Below, piece by piece: positions 12,876 through 21,316 of a stretch of DNA of 21,321 nucleotides (positions within the stretch are counted from its first letter, which is position 1; each line of letters begins with the position of its first letter). Position numbers and translations under genes: made by a program. Origin of the DNA: Pseudobutyrivibrio ruminis (GTDB lineage Bacteria; Bacillota; Clostridia; Lachnospirales; Lachnospiraceae). The notes below the pieces were generated by a model that saw only the letters and a program-made list of their open reading frames with translations, had not been told where the DNA came from and searched no databases. The DNA is taken from NCBI RefSeq assembly GCF_015057245.1, contig NZ_SVET01000027.1, positions 1 to 21,321 of the forward strand. Reading direction: 5' to 3'.

Positions 12876-14513
12876 TTAATCATCTAATTCATCAGAAGAT
12901 AACTCAAGTACTGTACGCTTACGAGCCATTTCGTCTGACTCAAGGTATTCGTCGTATGTAGTCATCTTGTCAATCATGCTTCCGTTAGGAAGGATTTCGA
13001 TGATACGGTTTGCTGTTGTCTGTACGATTTCGTGGTCACGAGAAGAGAAGATGATAACTCCTGAGAACTTCTGGAGACCAGTGTTAAGTGCAGTGATTGA
13101 TTCCATATCAAGGTGGTCAGTAGGCTCATCGAGCATGAGTACGTTTGAGTTTTCAATCATCATACGTGAAAGAAGTACACGTACCTTTTCACCACCAGAT
13201 AATACCTTCATTTTCTTAGCTCCGTCATCGCCTGCGAAAAGCATACGGCCAAGGAATCCACGAACATAAGTAGCATCCTTGATTTCAGAGAACTGTGTAA
13301 GCCAATCTACAATGAGAAGGTCTGTGTTGAAAATTTCTGTGTTGTCCTTAGGGAAGTATGACTGAGATGTTGTAACCCCCCACTTGTAGCTTCCTTCGTC
13401 TGGCTCCATCTCACCAGCAAGAATCTGGAAGAGAACTGTTTTAGCCTTTTCGTTTGAACCAACAAGAGCGATTTTGTCCTCACGACCAACGTTGAATGTA
13501 AGGTGGTCAAGGATAAGCTCGCCATCGATTGTCTTTGTAAGGTTTTCTACTGAAAGAACCTCGTTTCCGATTTCACGAGCTGGTCTGAAATCGATGTATG
13601 GATACTTACGGCTAGATGGGCGGATGTCATCAAGCTGAATCTTCTCTAATGCACGCTTACGTGATGTAGCCTGCTTAGACTTAGAAGCGTTAGCAGAGAA
13701 TCTCTGGATGAACTCCTGTAATTCCTTAATCTGCTCTTCCTTTTTCTTGTTAGCTTCCTTACGCTGCTGAATGATAAGCTGTGAAGACTGATACCAGAAA
13801 TCATAGTTACCAGCGTAGAGCTGAATCTTACCATAATCGATATCAGCTATCTGTGTGCAGACCTTATTAAGGAAGTAACGGTCATGGGATACAACGATGA
13901 CTGTGTTTTCGAAGTTGATAAGGAACTCCTCAAGCCATGCGATAGCATCCAAATCAAGGTGGTTAGTAGGCTCATCGAGAAGAAGTACATCAGGTGAACC
14001 GAAAAGTGCTCTTGCAAGAAGAATCTTGACCTTTAACGCACCAGGAAGCTCTGACATCTGTGTGTAGTGGAACTCTGTATCAACACCAAGGCCGTTAAGA
14101 AGAGTAGCAGCATCTGCTTCTGCATTCCAACCATCCATCTCAGCAAACTCAGACTCAAGCTCAGCTGCGCGGATACCGTCCTCATCAGAAAAGTCTTCCT
14201 TCATATAGATAGCGTCCTTTTCTTTCATAATGTCGTAAAGACGCTGATTACCCATAATTACTGTATCAAGAGCTGTGAACTCATCATACTTGAAGTGATC
14301 CTGCTCTAAGAATGAAAGTCTGTTACCAGGGCTCATTGTGATTTCGCCGCTAGTAGGCTCTAACTGACCAGATAAAATTCTAAGGAAAGTAGACTTACCA
14401 GCACCGTTAGCACCGATGATACCGTAGCAGTTACCCTCTGTAAATTTGATATTAACCTCTTCGAAAAGGGCTTTCTTGCCGAAACGAAGAGTAACGTTAT
14501 TAGCTTGTATCAT
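12876..14513 (-). CDS. ABC-F family ATPase, YbiT/YkpA type
   Basis: 545 residues, no membrane segments: two ABC domains joined by a lysine/glutamate-rich linker (RKEANKKKEEQIKELQEF), the ABC-F plan of ribosome-associated ATPases. Domain 1 has Walker A GANGAGKST and VLLLDEPTNHLD, but its signature region reads SELPGALKVKILLAR. Domain 2 has a changed P-loop (GSNEKAKT), an intact LSGGEKVR, LDEPTDHLD in place of NHLD, and SSRDH where a switch histidine (SHDH) is expected. The P-loop form is, as I recall, usual in this clostridial branch; the His-to-Arg change is less so. The start at 14513 is chosen over 14537 because AAAGGA lies 8-9 nt upstream. It is a general translation-factor-like member, not clearly an antibiotic-resistance protein. 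Confidence 0.92.
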   Translation of the reverse strand: MIQANNVTLRFGKKALFEEVNIKFTEGNCYGIIGANGAGKSTFLRILSGQLEPTSGEITMSPGNRLSFLEQDHFKYDEFTALDTVIMGNQRLYDIMKEKDAIYMKEDFSDEDGIRAAELESEFAEMDGWNAEADAATLLNGLGVDTEFHYTQMSELPGALKVKILLARALFGSPDVLLLDEPTNHLDLDAIAWLEEFLINFENTVIVVSHDRYFLNKVCTQIADIDYGKIQLYAGNYDFWYQSSQLIIQQRKEANKKKEEQIKELQEFIQRFSANASKSKQATSRKRALEKIQLDDIRPSSRKYPYIDFRPAREIGNEVLSVENLTKTIDGELILDHLTFNVGREDKIALVGSNEKAKTVLFQILAGEMEPDEGSYKWGVTTSQSYFPKDNTEIFNTDLLIVDWLTQFSEIKDATYVRGFLGRMLFAGDDGAKKMKVLSGGEKVRVLLSRMMIENSNVLMLDEPTDHLDMESITALNTGLQKFSGVIIFSSRDHEIVQTTANRIIEILPNGSMIDKMTTYDEYLESDEMARKRTVLELSSDELDD

Positions 14514-14539
14514 ATAAATAATCCTTTCATAAATCAAAC

Positions 14540-14585
14540 TATGTCAAACCTGACATATGATATCAAAAATTTTTAAAATTGTCTA
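14540..14585 (-). promoter_or_regulatory. Promoter and inverted repeat of the ABC-F gene
   Basis: On the - strand: -35 TAGACA (14585-14580), exactly 17 nt, -10 TATCAT (14562-14557), with a predicted start near 14550. A perfect inverted repeat TATGTCA-AACC-TGACATA (14540-14557) covers the start site. It could be an operator or a leader hairpin. Confidence 0.6.
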
Positions 14586-14615
14586 GAAAATTGCCTATTT
14601 TTAGCCCCCTTATTA

Positions 14616-14644
14616 TTGCTTTTTACACGGTTAAATTATATAAT
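14616..14644 (+). promoter_or_regulatory. Promoter of the rel-hemZ-hisS operon
   Basis: TTGCTT (14616-14621), exactly 17 nt, perfect TATAAT (14639-14644), with transcription predicted from about 14651. This rules out translation from upstream ATG candidates before 14651 and supports the rel start at 14679. Confidence 0.77.
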
Positions 14645-14678
14645 ATTTAATAATTTTTTCATGGAAGGTGGTGATATC

Positions 14679-16982
14679 ATGGCAGTTCAAAACAAGGACG
14701 AATTAGAAAAGCTAGAAAATAATATTGCCTTTGAAAGCCAGGGTGTCATCGCTACTGCGGACTTTGTTGATCCGGACGAGCTCTACAAGGAGCTCATTGA
14801 TAGAGTGCGCAAATATCATCCTAATACAGACATTTCTATGATTGAAAAGGGCTACAACCTTGCGCGTAAGGCCCATGAGGGACAGGTGCGTAAATCTGGT
14901 GAGCCATATATCATTCATCCACTTTGCGTTGCAATTATCCTTGCTGATTTGGAACTAGATAAAGAAACTATCGTGGCTGGTCTTCTTCACGACGTCGTTG
15001 AGGATACCATCTATACAAAGGAAGAGATAGCAGCAGAGTTCTCTGACGAAGTTGCAGAGCTTGTGGATGGTGTCACAAAGTTAGGTCAGTTAAATTATGA
15101 TGCGGATAAGGTAGAAATCCAGGCAGAAAACCTTCGTAAGATGTTTCTTGCTATGGCAAAGGATATCCGTGTCATCCTTATCAAGCTTGCAGATAGACTT
15201 CACAACATGCGTACCTTGAAGTACATGCGTCCTGAAAAGCAAAAGGAAAAAGCGCGTGAGACCATGGAAATCTATGCTCCACTTGCTCAGCGTCTTGGTA
15301 TTAGCAAGGTTAAAATCGAGCTTGATGACCTTTCACTTAAGTATCTAGAACCAGATGCTTACTATGACTTAGTTGAAAAAATCGCACTCAGAAAGAGTCA
15401 GCGTACAGAATATATCAATTCTCTTGTAGAGGATGTTTCTAAGCACATAAAGGATGCAGAAATCGAGGCCGAGGTTTATGGCCGTGCAAAGCATTTCTTC
15501 AGCATCTACAAAAAGATGGTTAATCAGCACAAGACCATCGATCAAATATACGATTTATTTGCAGTTCGAATCATTGTAGATTCTATCAAGGACTGTTATG
15601 CAGCACTTGGCGTTATCCATGAAATGTACACTCCTATTCCAGGTCGTTTCAAGGACTATATTGCTATGCCAAAGCCAAACATGTATCAGTCTTTGCATAC
15701 TACAGTTATTGGACCTAATGGTGCGCCTTTTGAAATCCAGATTCGTACATACGAAATGCATCGTACCAGCGAATACGGTATCGCTGCTCACTGGAAATAC
15801 AAGGAAAGCGGTGAAGGCTCCACTGTTATGGGCGAGGAAGAAAAGCTTTCATGGCTTCGTGAAATCCTCGAGTGGCAGCAGGAAATCTCAGATAACAAAG
15901 AGTTTTCTTCCTTATTAAAATCAGATCTGAACCTGTTTTCTGATACAGTATTTTGCTTCACCCCATCAGGTGATGTTAAAAACCTGCCAAATGGTTCTAC
16001 ACCAATCGATTTTGCATATGCTATTCATTCTGCAGTAGGTAACAAAATGATTGGCGCAAAGGTTAATGGCAAGCTAGTGCCTATCGATTACGTCATCCAA
16101 AACGGAGACCGTATCGAGATTGTCACATCTCAGAATACAAACGGCCCAAGCCGTGACTGGCTGAGCATTGTCAAAAGCTCTCAGGCCAAAAATAAAATCA
16201 ATCAGTGGTTCCGCAGTCAGTCCAAGGATGAAAACATCGCCAAAGGTAAGGAACTTCTTATTGGTTCGGCAAAGCAAAAGGGTGTTGATTTAGGCGATAT
16301 CAACAAGCCTAAATATCAGGAAATCATCATAAATAAATACGGATTCCACAGCTGGGAGGATTGCCTTGCAGCAGTAGGTCAGGGTGCCATAAAAGAAGGT
16401 GCTGTCATAAACAGAATGTTCTCTGCATGGCAGAAAGACCACCCAGTTAAGGTTACTGACGAAGAAATATTGGCAGAGCATTCTGGTTCAGGCAAGGAAG
16501 CTAAGCCAAAGTCTAAAAATGGTATTACAGTTAGCGGACTTTACGATGTTTCAGTTCGTTTTTCAAAGTGTTGTAATCCAGTTCCAGGTGATGAAATCGT
16601 TGGTTTTGTTACTAGAGGAAGAGGTGTATCAATTCACCGTACCGATTGCATCAATATGATTAATCTTCCAGAATTCGAAAAAGAGCGTCTTATCGAGGCC
16701 GAGTGGGCCCGCGACGCAGAGGAAGATGGCAAGAAGGGTGGAGTATACCTTACAGAAATCAATATTTACGGAAATAACCGTACAGGACTTTTGGTTGATA
16801 TTACTCGCATATTCACCGAAAGAGAGATAGATATCGATTCAATCCATTCAAAGACAAGCAAACAGGGCGTTGCAACTATTACTATCAAATTTGGTACACA
16901 AAGCCGCGAACAGCTTCGTTCACTTGTTGAAAAGATTAAACAGGTTGAGTCTATCATCGATGTAGAAAGACCTAGAGGATAA
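14679..16982 (+). CDS. rel: Bifunctional (p)ppGpp synthetase/hydrolase (RelA/SpoT family)
   Basis: 767 residues, cytoplasmic, makes and degrades the stringent-response alarmone. The N-terminal hydrolase HD domain is intact: H80, H104-D105 in LLHDVVEDT, and KLADRLHNMRTL (169-180). The synthetase domain (about 265-375) has RFKD (323-326), the RxKD form of bifunctional enzymes, plus YQSLHTTV and FEIQIRT. A TGS domain (about 420-485), a conserved-cysteine domain (RFSKCCNPVPGDEIVGF, IHRTDC) and a C-terminal ACT domain (about 690-767) follow. The start ATG at 14679 has AAGGTGG (14665-14671) upstream; ATG at 14661 is a weaker alternative. It heads an operon whose next gene starts 1 nt after its stop. 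Confidence 0.97.
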   Translation: MAVQNKDELEKLENNIAFESQGVIATADFVDPDELYKELIDRVRKYHPNTDISMIEKGYNLARKAHEGQVRKSGEPYIIHPLCVAIILADLELDKETIVAGLLHDVVEDTIYTKEEIAAEFSDEVAELVDGVTKLGQLNYDADKVEIQAENLRKMFLAMAKDIRVILIKLADRLHNMRTLKYMRPEKQKEKARETMEIYAPLAQRLGISKVKIELDDLSLKYLEPDAYYDLVEKIALRKSQRTEYINSLVEDVSKHIKDAEIEAEVYGRAKHFFSIYKKMVNQHKTIDQIYDLFAVRIIVDSIKDCYAALGVIHEMYTPIPGRFKDYIAMPKPNMYQSLHTTVIGPNGAPFEIQIRTYEMHRTSEYGIAAHWKYKESGEGSTVMGEEEKLSWLREILEWQQEISDNKEFSSLLKSDLNLFSDTVFCFTPSGDVKNLPNGSTPIDFAYAIHSAVGNKMIGAKVNGKLVPIDYVIQNGDRIEIVTSQNTNGPSRDWLSIVKSSQAKNKINQWFRSQSKDENIAKGKELLIGSAKQKGVDLGDINKPKYQEIIINKYGFHSWEDCLAAVGQGAIKEGAVINRMFSAWQKDHPVKVTDEEILAEHSGSGKEAKPKSKNGITVSGLYDVSVRFSKCCNPVPGDEIVGFVTRGRGVSIHRTDCINMINLPEFEKERLIEAEWARDAEEDGKKGGVYLTEINIYGNNRTGLLVDITRIFTEREIDIDSIHSKTSKQGVATITIKFGTQSREQLRSLVEKIKQVESIIDVERPRG

Positions 16983-16983
16983 G

Positions 16984-17607
16984 ATGAAAGTAGTAAAAGT
17001 ACTTTTGCCGGCAGCGGCAGAAAACTGCTATATAGCCATAAATGAAGATACAAATGAATCAATCATAATTGATCCAGGCTCAGCTTTTGAGCGTATCAAG
17101 TCTGCAGTGGAAAGCACTGGCACAAAGCCGGTTGCTATCCTTTTGACACATGGTCATTTTGATCATGCCGGGGAGGCTGCATCCACAGCCAAGGAATATG
17201 GCATAAAGGTTTACACACATGAAGCTACAGCAGAGGAATTAAAGAATCCAAGCATCAACCTTTCAGGAGATATGTTTGGAGATTCCAAAAGCTATAGCGC
17301 AGATGTTTTCTTAAAGGATGACGAGGAAATGGATTTAGCAGGACTTCATATCAAGTGCCTTTTCACACCAGGACATACACCAGGTGGATGCTGTTTCTAT
17401 TTTCCTAATGAAGATATAGTTTTTACCGGAGATACATTGTTTTGTGGTTCCGTGGGACGTACAGATTTCCCGGGTGGTTCCATGAGCCAGTTGGTTGGGT
17501 CAGTCAAATCAAAGCTTATGACTCTTTCAGATGATACTATCTGTTACCCTGGTCACAACGAGCCAACCACTATCGGTACAGAAAGGATATACAATCCATT
17601 TTTATGA
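16984..17607 (+). CDS. Metallo-beta-lactamase-fold hydrolase (glyoxalase II-like)
   Basis: 207 residues, no signal peptide. The binuclear metal site is complete: THGHFDH (55-61), PGHTPGG (H131), FTGDTLF (D150) and PGHNEPT (H191). Size and motifs match the YcbL-like compact branch of the glyoxalase II group, which lacks the long C-terminal substrate domain of true GloB. The in vivo substrate is unclear, likely a thioester or similar small molecule. It sits between rel and hemZ, a conserved clostridial arrangement, with its stop overlapping the hemZ start (ATGA). Confidence 0.94.
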   Translation: MKVVKVLLPAAAENCYIAINEDTNESIIIDPGSAFERIKSAVESTGTKPVAILLTHGHFDHAGEAASTAKEYGIKVYTHEATAEELKNPSINLSGDMFGDSKSYSADVFLKDDEEMDLAGLHIKCLFTPGHTPGGCCFYFPNEDIVFTGDTLFCGSVGRTDFPGGSMSQLVGSVKSKLMTLSDDTICYPGHNEPTTIGTERIYNPFL

Positions 17608-19043
17608 TTTACATACAATTAAACGAAGATAATTTTGAATATGATATTTATTCACTAGTTAAAGCCTTTTATCCAAAGGAAGAGGTCAAAATCTCTACAG
17701 AGCCCACACCTGAGGATGCAGGGCTTCTTTTTTCGATGCAGGTTAATTACTCAGACAATGTTCTTACGTTAGACGGCAAGGAAATCGAAATCGACTATTC
17801 TGACAGACCAGACACAAAGAACCGTTTGAAGCTTGCAATATACGAAAGCCTTAGCAAACGTACTGGTAAGGAATTGCCATGGGGTACTCTTACAGGCATC
17901 CGCCCAACCAAAATCAGCCTTGGTATGATAGAAGATGGGGCAGATGATGAGGCTATTGCTTCATACATGAAGGATACCTACCGCACCTCGGACGCTAAAA
18001 TCAATTTGAGTCTACAGGTTTCTCACAAGGAGCATGAGCTTTTATCAAAGATAGATTATGACAATGGCTATTCTGTATACATCGGAATTCCATTTTGCCC
18101 TAGCACCTGTCTGTACTGCTCATTCACTTCATACCCAATTGGGCTGTGGAAGAAAAAGCTAGATGATTATCTAGATGCTCTTGAAAAAGAAATGGCTTTT
18201 ACAGCTGAAGCATGCAAAGAAAAGAGCCTTACTACAATTTATATAGGCGGTGGCACACCAACATCTCTTGACGAGGAGCATTTGGAAAAGCTTCTTACAC
18301 TTGTAGATAAGTACTTTGACACAAAATCCCTTTTGGAATACACAATTGAGGCAGGCAGACCAGATTCAATTACATACGAAAAGCTTCAGATTATGAAGAA
18401 TCATCCAGTTAGCCGTATTTCAATCAATCCACAGACAATGAATCAAAAGACTTTGGATTTGATTGGTCGATTCCACAAGGTGGAGGATATTCATCGTGTA
18501 TACGGATGGGCTCGAGAGCTTGGCTTTGATAACATCAACATGGATTTGATTCTGGGACTTCCAGGGGAGACTATTGAGGATGTGAAATACACTCTTGATG
18601 AAGTTGAAAAGATGGCACCGGACAACTTAACTGTCCATTCTTTGGCACTTAAGCATTCCGCGCGTCTCAATATTGACAGAGAGTCTTATGATGATTATTT
18701 AATCGAAAACTCACAGACTCATATGGATATTTGCCTGGACTGTGCACATCATATGGGCATGAATGCATATTATCTTTACCGCCAGAAAAATATGGCTGCA
18801 AATCTTGAGAACATAGGCTATGCAACACCAGGTAAAGAGGGGCTTTACAATATCTTGATAATGGAAGAGAAACAAACTATAATGGCACTTGGTGCTGGCT
18901 GTTCATGCAAGTTTGTTGCTGACCATGGCAAGACAGTTACTAGATGTGAAAATGTCAAGGACGTTCAATTATACATTGACAGAATTGATGAAATGATAGA
19001 TAGAAAAAGAGAAAGACTTAGAGAGGATTTAAAATGGCTTTAA
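17604..19043 (+). CDS. hemZ: HemZ-type radical SAM coproporphyrinogen dehydrogenase-like protein
   Basis: 479 residues. An N-terminal HemZ-specific region of about 150 residues (LPWGTLTGIRPTKISLGMIEDG is characteristic; it begins near residue 91) is followed by a radical SAM core with CPSTCLYC (C165, C169, C172), GGGTPTSL (215-222), TIEAGRPDSIT and NMDLILGLPGET. It binds a 4Fe-4S cluster and SAM. The assigned reaction is oxygen-independent oxidation of coproporphyrinogen III, but in anaerobes of this group without a full haem pathway the real role may differ. The ATG overlaps the upstream stop (ATGA), and its end overlaps hisS by 10 bp. Confidence 0.93.
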   Translation: MIYIQLNEDNFEYDIYSLVKAFYPKEEVKISTEPTPEDAGLLFSMQVNYSDNVLTLDGKEIEIDYSDRPDTKNRLKLAIYESLSKRTGKELPWGTLTGIRPTKISLGMIEDGADDEAIASYMKDTYRTSDAKINLSLQVSHKEHELLSKIDYDNGYSVYIGIPFCPSTCLYCSFTSYPIGLWKKKLDDYLDALEKEMAFTAEACKEKSLTTIYIGGGTPTSLDEEHLEKLLTLVDKYFDTKSLLEYTIEAGRPDSITYEKLQIMKNHPVSRISINPQTMNQKTLDLIGRFHKVEDIHRVYGWARELGFDNINMDLILGLPGETIEDVKYTLDEVEKMAPDNLTVHSLALKHSARLNIDRESYDDYLIENSQTHMDICLDCAHHMGMNAYYLYRQKNMAANLENIGYATPGKEGLYNILIMEEKQTIMALGAGCSCKFVADHGKTVTRCENVKDVQLYIDRIDEMIDRKRERLREDLKWL

Positions 19044-20293
19044 ACAAGAAACCAGTTAATGGAATGAAAGACATCCTTCCATACGAAATGGAAGTTAGAG
19101 ACTACGTTACTTCTATAATCAAGGACACATATCGTTCTTTCGGATTCACTCCAATCGAAACACCTGCAATGGAGTCAATCGGCAACCTTTCTAACAAGCA
19201 GGGTGGCGAAAACGAAAAGCTTATCTTCAAGGTAATGAAGCGTGGAGAAAAGCTTAACATACCTGAGGCACAGACAGAGGATGATGTAGTAGATTTTGGT
19301 ATGAGATACGACCTTACAGTACCTCTTTGCCGTTTTTATTCAAATCACGCAAATGAGCTTACATCACCATTCAAGTCACTTCAGATTGGTTCTGTTTGGA
19401 GAGCAGACAGACCTCAGCGTGGTCGCTATCGCCAGTTTACACAGTGTGATATCGATATTCTTGGAGAGCCTAGCAACCTTGCAGAGATAGAGCTTATCCT
19501 TGCTACAACTACAACACTTGGACGTATCGGTTTCAAGAACTTTGAAATCCGCATCAACGAGCGTCGTATCCTTAAGGCAATGGCAGCTTATGCAGGTTTT
19601 GCAGAGGAAGATTACGATTCAATCTTCATCACACTTGATAAGATGGACAAGATTGGTCTTGATGGAGTTTCTAAGGAGCTTCTTGAGTCAGGATATTCAC
19701 AGGAGTCAATCGACAAATATGTTGGTCTTTTTGCAGCCCTTGAAAATGTTAAGGATGTTGCAGAAGGTATGAACATTCTTCTTGATAAGCTTGGTGATTT
19801 CCTTGATGTGGAAGTCGCAGATTGGATGAGAGAGATTGCTTCTGCAGTCAACGCTACAAAGGAAGCTGATTTTGAGCTTGTATTTGATCCAACACTTGTA
19901 CGTGGAATGAGCTATTACACAGGTACTATTTTTGAAATCGCCATTCCTGAGTTCGGCGGAAGCTGCGGTGGTGGCGGACGTTACGACAAGATGATTGGCA
20001 ACTTCACAGGCCAGAATACACCAGCTTGTGGTTTCTCAATCGGCTTTGAGCGCATCATCCTTCTTCTTATGGAGCAGGGCTTCAAGGTTCCTGGCGCTAG
20101 CAAAAAGATTGCATACCTTGTTGAAAAGGGTTATCCAGCAGAGAAGCTTGCTGAGGTTATGGCTCAGGCAAAGGCTGCACGTGCAGAGGGCAATACAGTT
20201 CTCGTTGTTCGTATGAACAAAAATAAAAAGTTCCAGAAGGAACAGCTTTCAGGTGAAGGCTACGAGGAATTTGTAGAGTTCTTTAATCGATAA
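19034..20293 (+). CDS. hisS: Histidyl-tRNA synthetase
   Basis: 419 residues, class II aminoacyl-tRNA synthetase that charges tRNA-His. Motif 1 is near PVNGMKDILP; motif 2 is VWRADRPQRGRYRQFTQCDIDILG; the histidine motifs are LVRGMSYYTGTIFEI and GGGGRYDKM; motif 3 is CGFSIGFERI. GAGAGGA (19019-19025) precedes the ATG. The C-terminal part after the core (from KIAYLVEKG, about 358) is only about 62 residues and lacks the usual end of the anticodon-binding domain, with its alanine/tyrosine helix and final GxxE strands. The core carries compensating extra length. The motif 2 wording (QCDID) belongs to the less common bacterial HisRS branch. Last gene of the rel operon. Confidence 0.95.
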   Translation: MALNKKPVNGMKDILPYEMEVRDYVTSIIKDTYRSFGFTPIETPAMESIGNLSNKQGGENEKLIFKVMKRGEKLNIPEAQTEDDVVDFGMRYDLTVPLCRFYSNHANELTSPFKSLQIGSVWRADRPQRGRYRQFTQCDIDILGEPSNLAEIELILATTTTLGRIGFKNFEIRINERRILKAMAAYAGFAEEDYDSIFITLDKMDKIGLDGVSKELLESGYSQESIDKYVGLFAALENVKDVAEGMNILLDKLGDFLDVEVADWMREIASAVNATKEADFELVFDPTLVRGMSYYTGTIFEIAIPEFGGSCGGGGRYDKMIGNFTGQNTPACGFSIGFERIILLLMEQGFKVPGASKKIAYLVEKGYPAEKLAEVMAQAKAARAEGNTVLVVRMNKNKKFQKEQLSGEGYEEFVEFFNR

Positions 20294-20298
20294 AAGGT

Positions 20299-20327
20299 TT
20301 GACGCAATCAAATTATAGTGATATTAT
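20299..20327 (+). promoter_or_regulatory. Promoter of larE
   Basis: TTGACG (20299-20304), exactly 17 nt, TATTAT (20322-20327), with transcription predicted near 20334, 25 nt before the larE start. No terminator separates hisS from it, so readthrough may add. Confidence 0.75.
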
Positions 20328-20358
20328 CCTACTAATTAGATAGGTAAAAGGAGTAGGT

Positions 20359-21177
20359 ATGTATCAGGAATTAATGGACAAATACGATAGACTAAAGGAT
20401 TACTTTAAGGATTTAGGTAAGGTGGCAGTGGCTTTTTCCAGTGGAGTTGATTCCACATTTCTTCTTTATGCAGCACATGATGCCCTAGGGGACAATGCTA
20501 TTGCGGTGACTGCTTCTTCCTGTTCTTTTCCAAAGAGAGAACTGAACGAAGCAATCGACTATGCTAAATCACTTGGAGTTAGACATTTTATCGTTGAATC
20601 AGAAGAATTAGAAATAGAAGGTTTTGCACAAAACCCACCAAATAGATGTTATCTTTGCAAGAAGGAGCTTTTTGAAAAGATGTTTGCACTTGCCAAGGAG
20701 CAGGGGATAGACTATGTGGCAGAAGGCTCAAATTTGGATGATAATGGAGACTATCGCCCAGGTTTACAGGCGGTTGCAGAGCTTGGCGCAAAAAGCCCAC
20801 TGAGAGATATCGGATTTACGAAGTCAGAAATTCGTCAGCTTTCAAAGGAGCTTGGACTTCCAACAGCAGAGAAACAGTCATTTGCTTGTCTTGCAAGCCG
20901 TTTCCCATATGGTGAGACAATCTCAGAAAAGAAGCTTTCAATGGTTGATAAAGCAGAGCAGTTTTTATTGGATGAGGGCTTCAAACAATTTAGAGTACGT
21001 ATTCACGGAGATAATGTTGCAAGAATAGAACTGAGTCCTTCTGATTTCCCTAGAATGTATGATGAAGCATTCAGATTAAAGGTATATGATAAGCTTAAGG
21101 AATATGGCTTTGCATACGTAGCCCTTGATTTAAAGGGGTATCGTACCGGAAGTATGAATGAAACATTGAGCTTGTAA
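20359..21177 (+). CDS. larE: LarE-like ATP-dependent sacrificial sulfur transferase
   Basis: 272 residues, PP-loop ATP-pyrophosphatase fold. PP-loop FSSGVDST (26-33); ASSCSFPKREL; NRCYLCKKELF (C97, C100); EGSNLDD; SPLRDIGFTKSEIR; and FACLASRFPYG with C177, which aligns with the sacrificial Cys176 of Lactiplantibacillus LarE. LarE supplies sulfur to the pyridinium dithiocarboxylate intermediate of the nickel-pincer cofactor of lactate racemase and related LarA enzymes. AAAGGAG (20345-20351) precedes the ATG. No larA, larB or larC is visible in the window, so the assignment to that pathway rests on family motifs. It has its own promoter and double terminator. Confidence 0.92.
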   Translation: MYQELMDKYDRLKDYFKDLGKVAVAFSSGVDSTFLLYAAHDALGDNAIAVTASSCSFPKRELNEAIDYAKSLGVRHFIVESEELEIEGFAQNPPNRCYLCKKELFEKMFALAKEQGIDYVAEGSNLDDNGDYRPGLQAVAELGAKSPLRDIGFTKSEIRQLSKELGLPTAEKQSFACLASRFPYGETISEKKLSMVDKAEQFLLDEGFKQFRVRIHGDNVARIELSPSDFPRMYDEAFRLKVYDKLKEYGFAYVALDLKGYRTGSMNETLSL

Positions 21178-21208
21178 TATTGACAAATAGCATCATAAAA
21201 AATATTAT

Positions 21209-21244
21209 ATGAATACCTACTGATTTAGTAGGTATTCATTTTTG
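21209..21244 (+). terminator. Rho-independent terminator of larE
   Basis: 13-bp perfect stem ATGAATACCTACT (21209-21221) / AGTAGGTATTCAT (21227-21239), loop GATTT, followed by a T run. Confidence 0.93.
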
Positions 21245-21248
21245 TTGT

Positions 21249-21268
21249 TAGGGCAAGGCCCTATTTTT
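21249..21268 (+). terminator. Second hairpin terminator after larE
   Basis: TAGGGC (21249-21254), loop AAG, GCCCTA (21258-21263), then TTTTT. A back-up terminator directly behind the first. Confidence 0.7.
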
Positions 21269-21316
21269 CAAAGTCTTAGTTTTTTTATTTTAGATAAAAT
21301 AGATACTTTGAAAAAT
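21263..21316. repeat. 12-bp perfect inverted repeat at the window edge
   Basis: ATTTTTCAAAGT (21263-21274) and ACTTTGAAAAAT (21305-21316), with a nested stem ATTTTA/TAAAAT in the 30-nt interior. Very AT-rich. It could be a terminator for a convergent gene beyond the window or the end of a small element; the window stops too soon to tell. Confidence 0.65.

Noticed and set aside
16984..17607. True glyoxalase II (gloB)
   Set aside because: The metal site fits, but the long C-terminal substrate-binding domain is missing, so only the fold is claimed.
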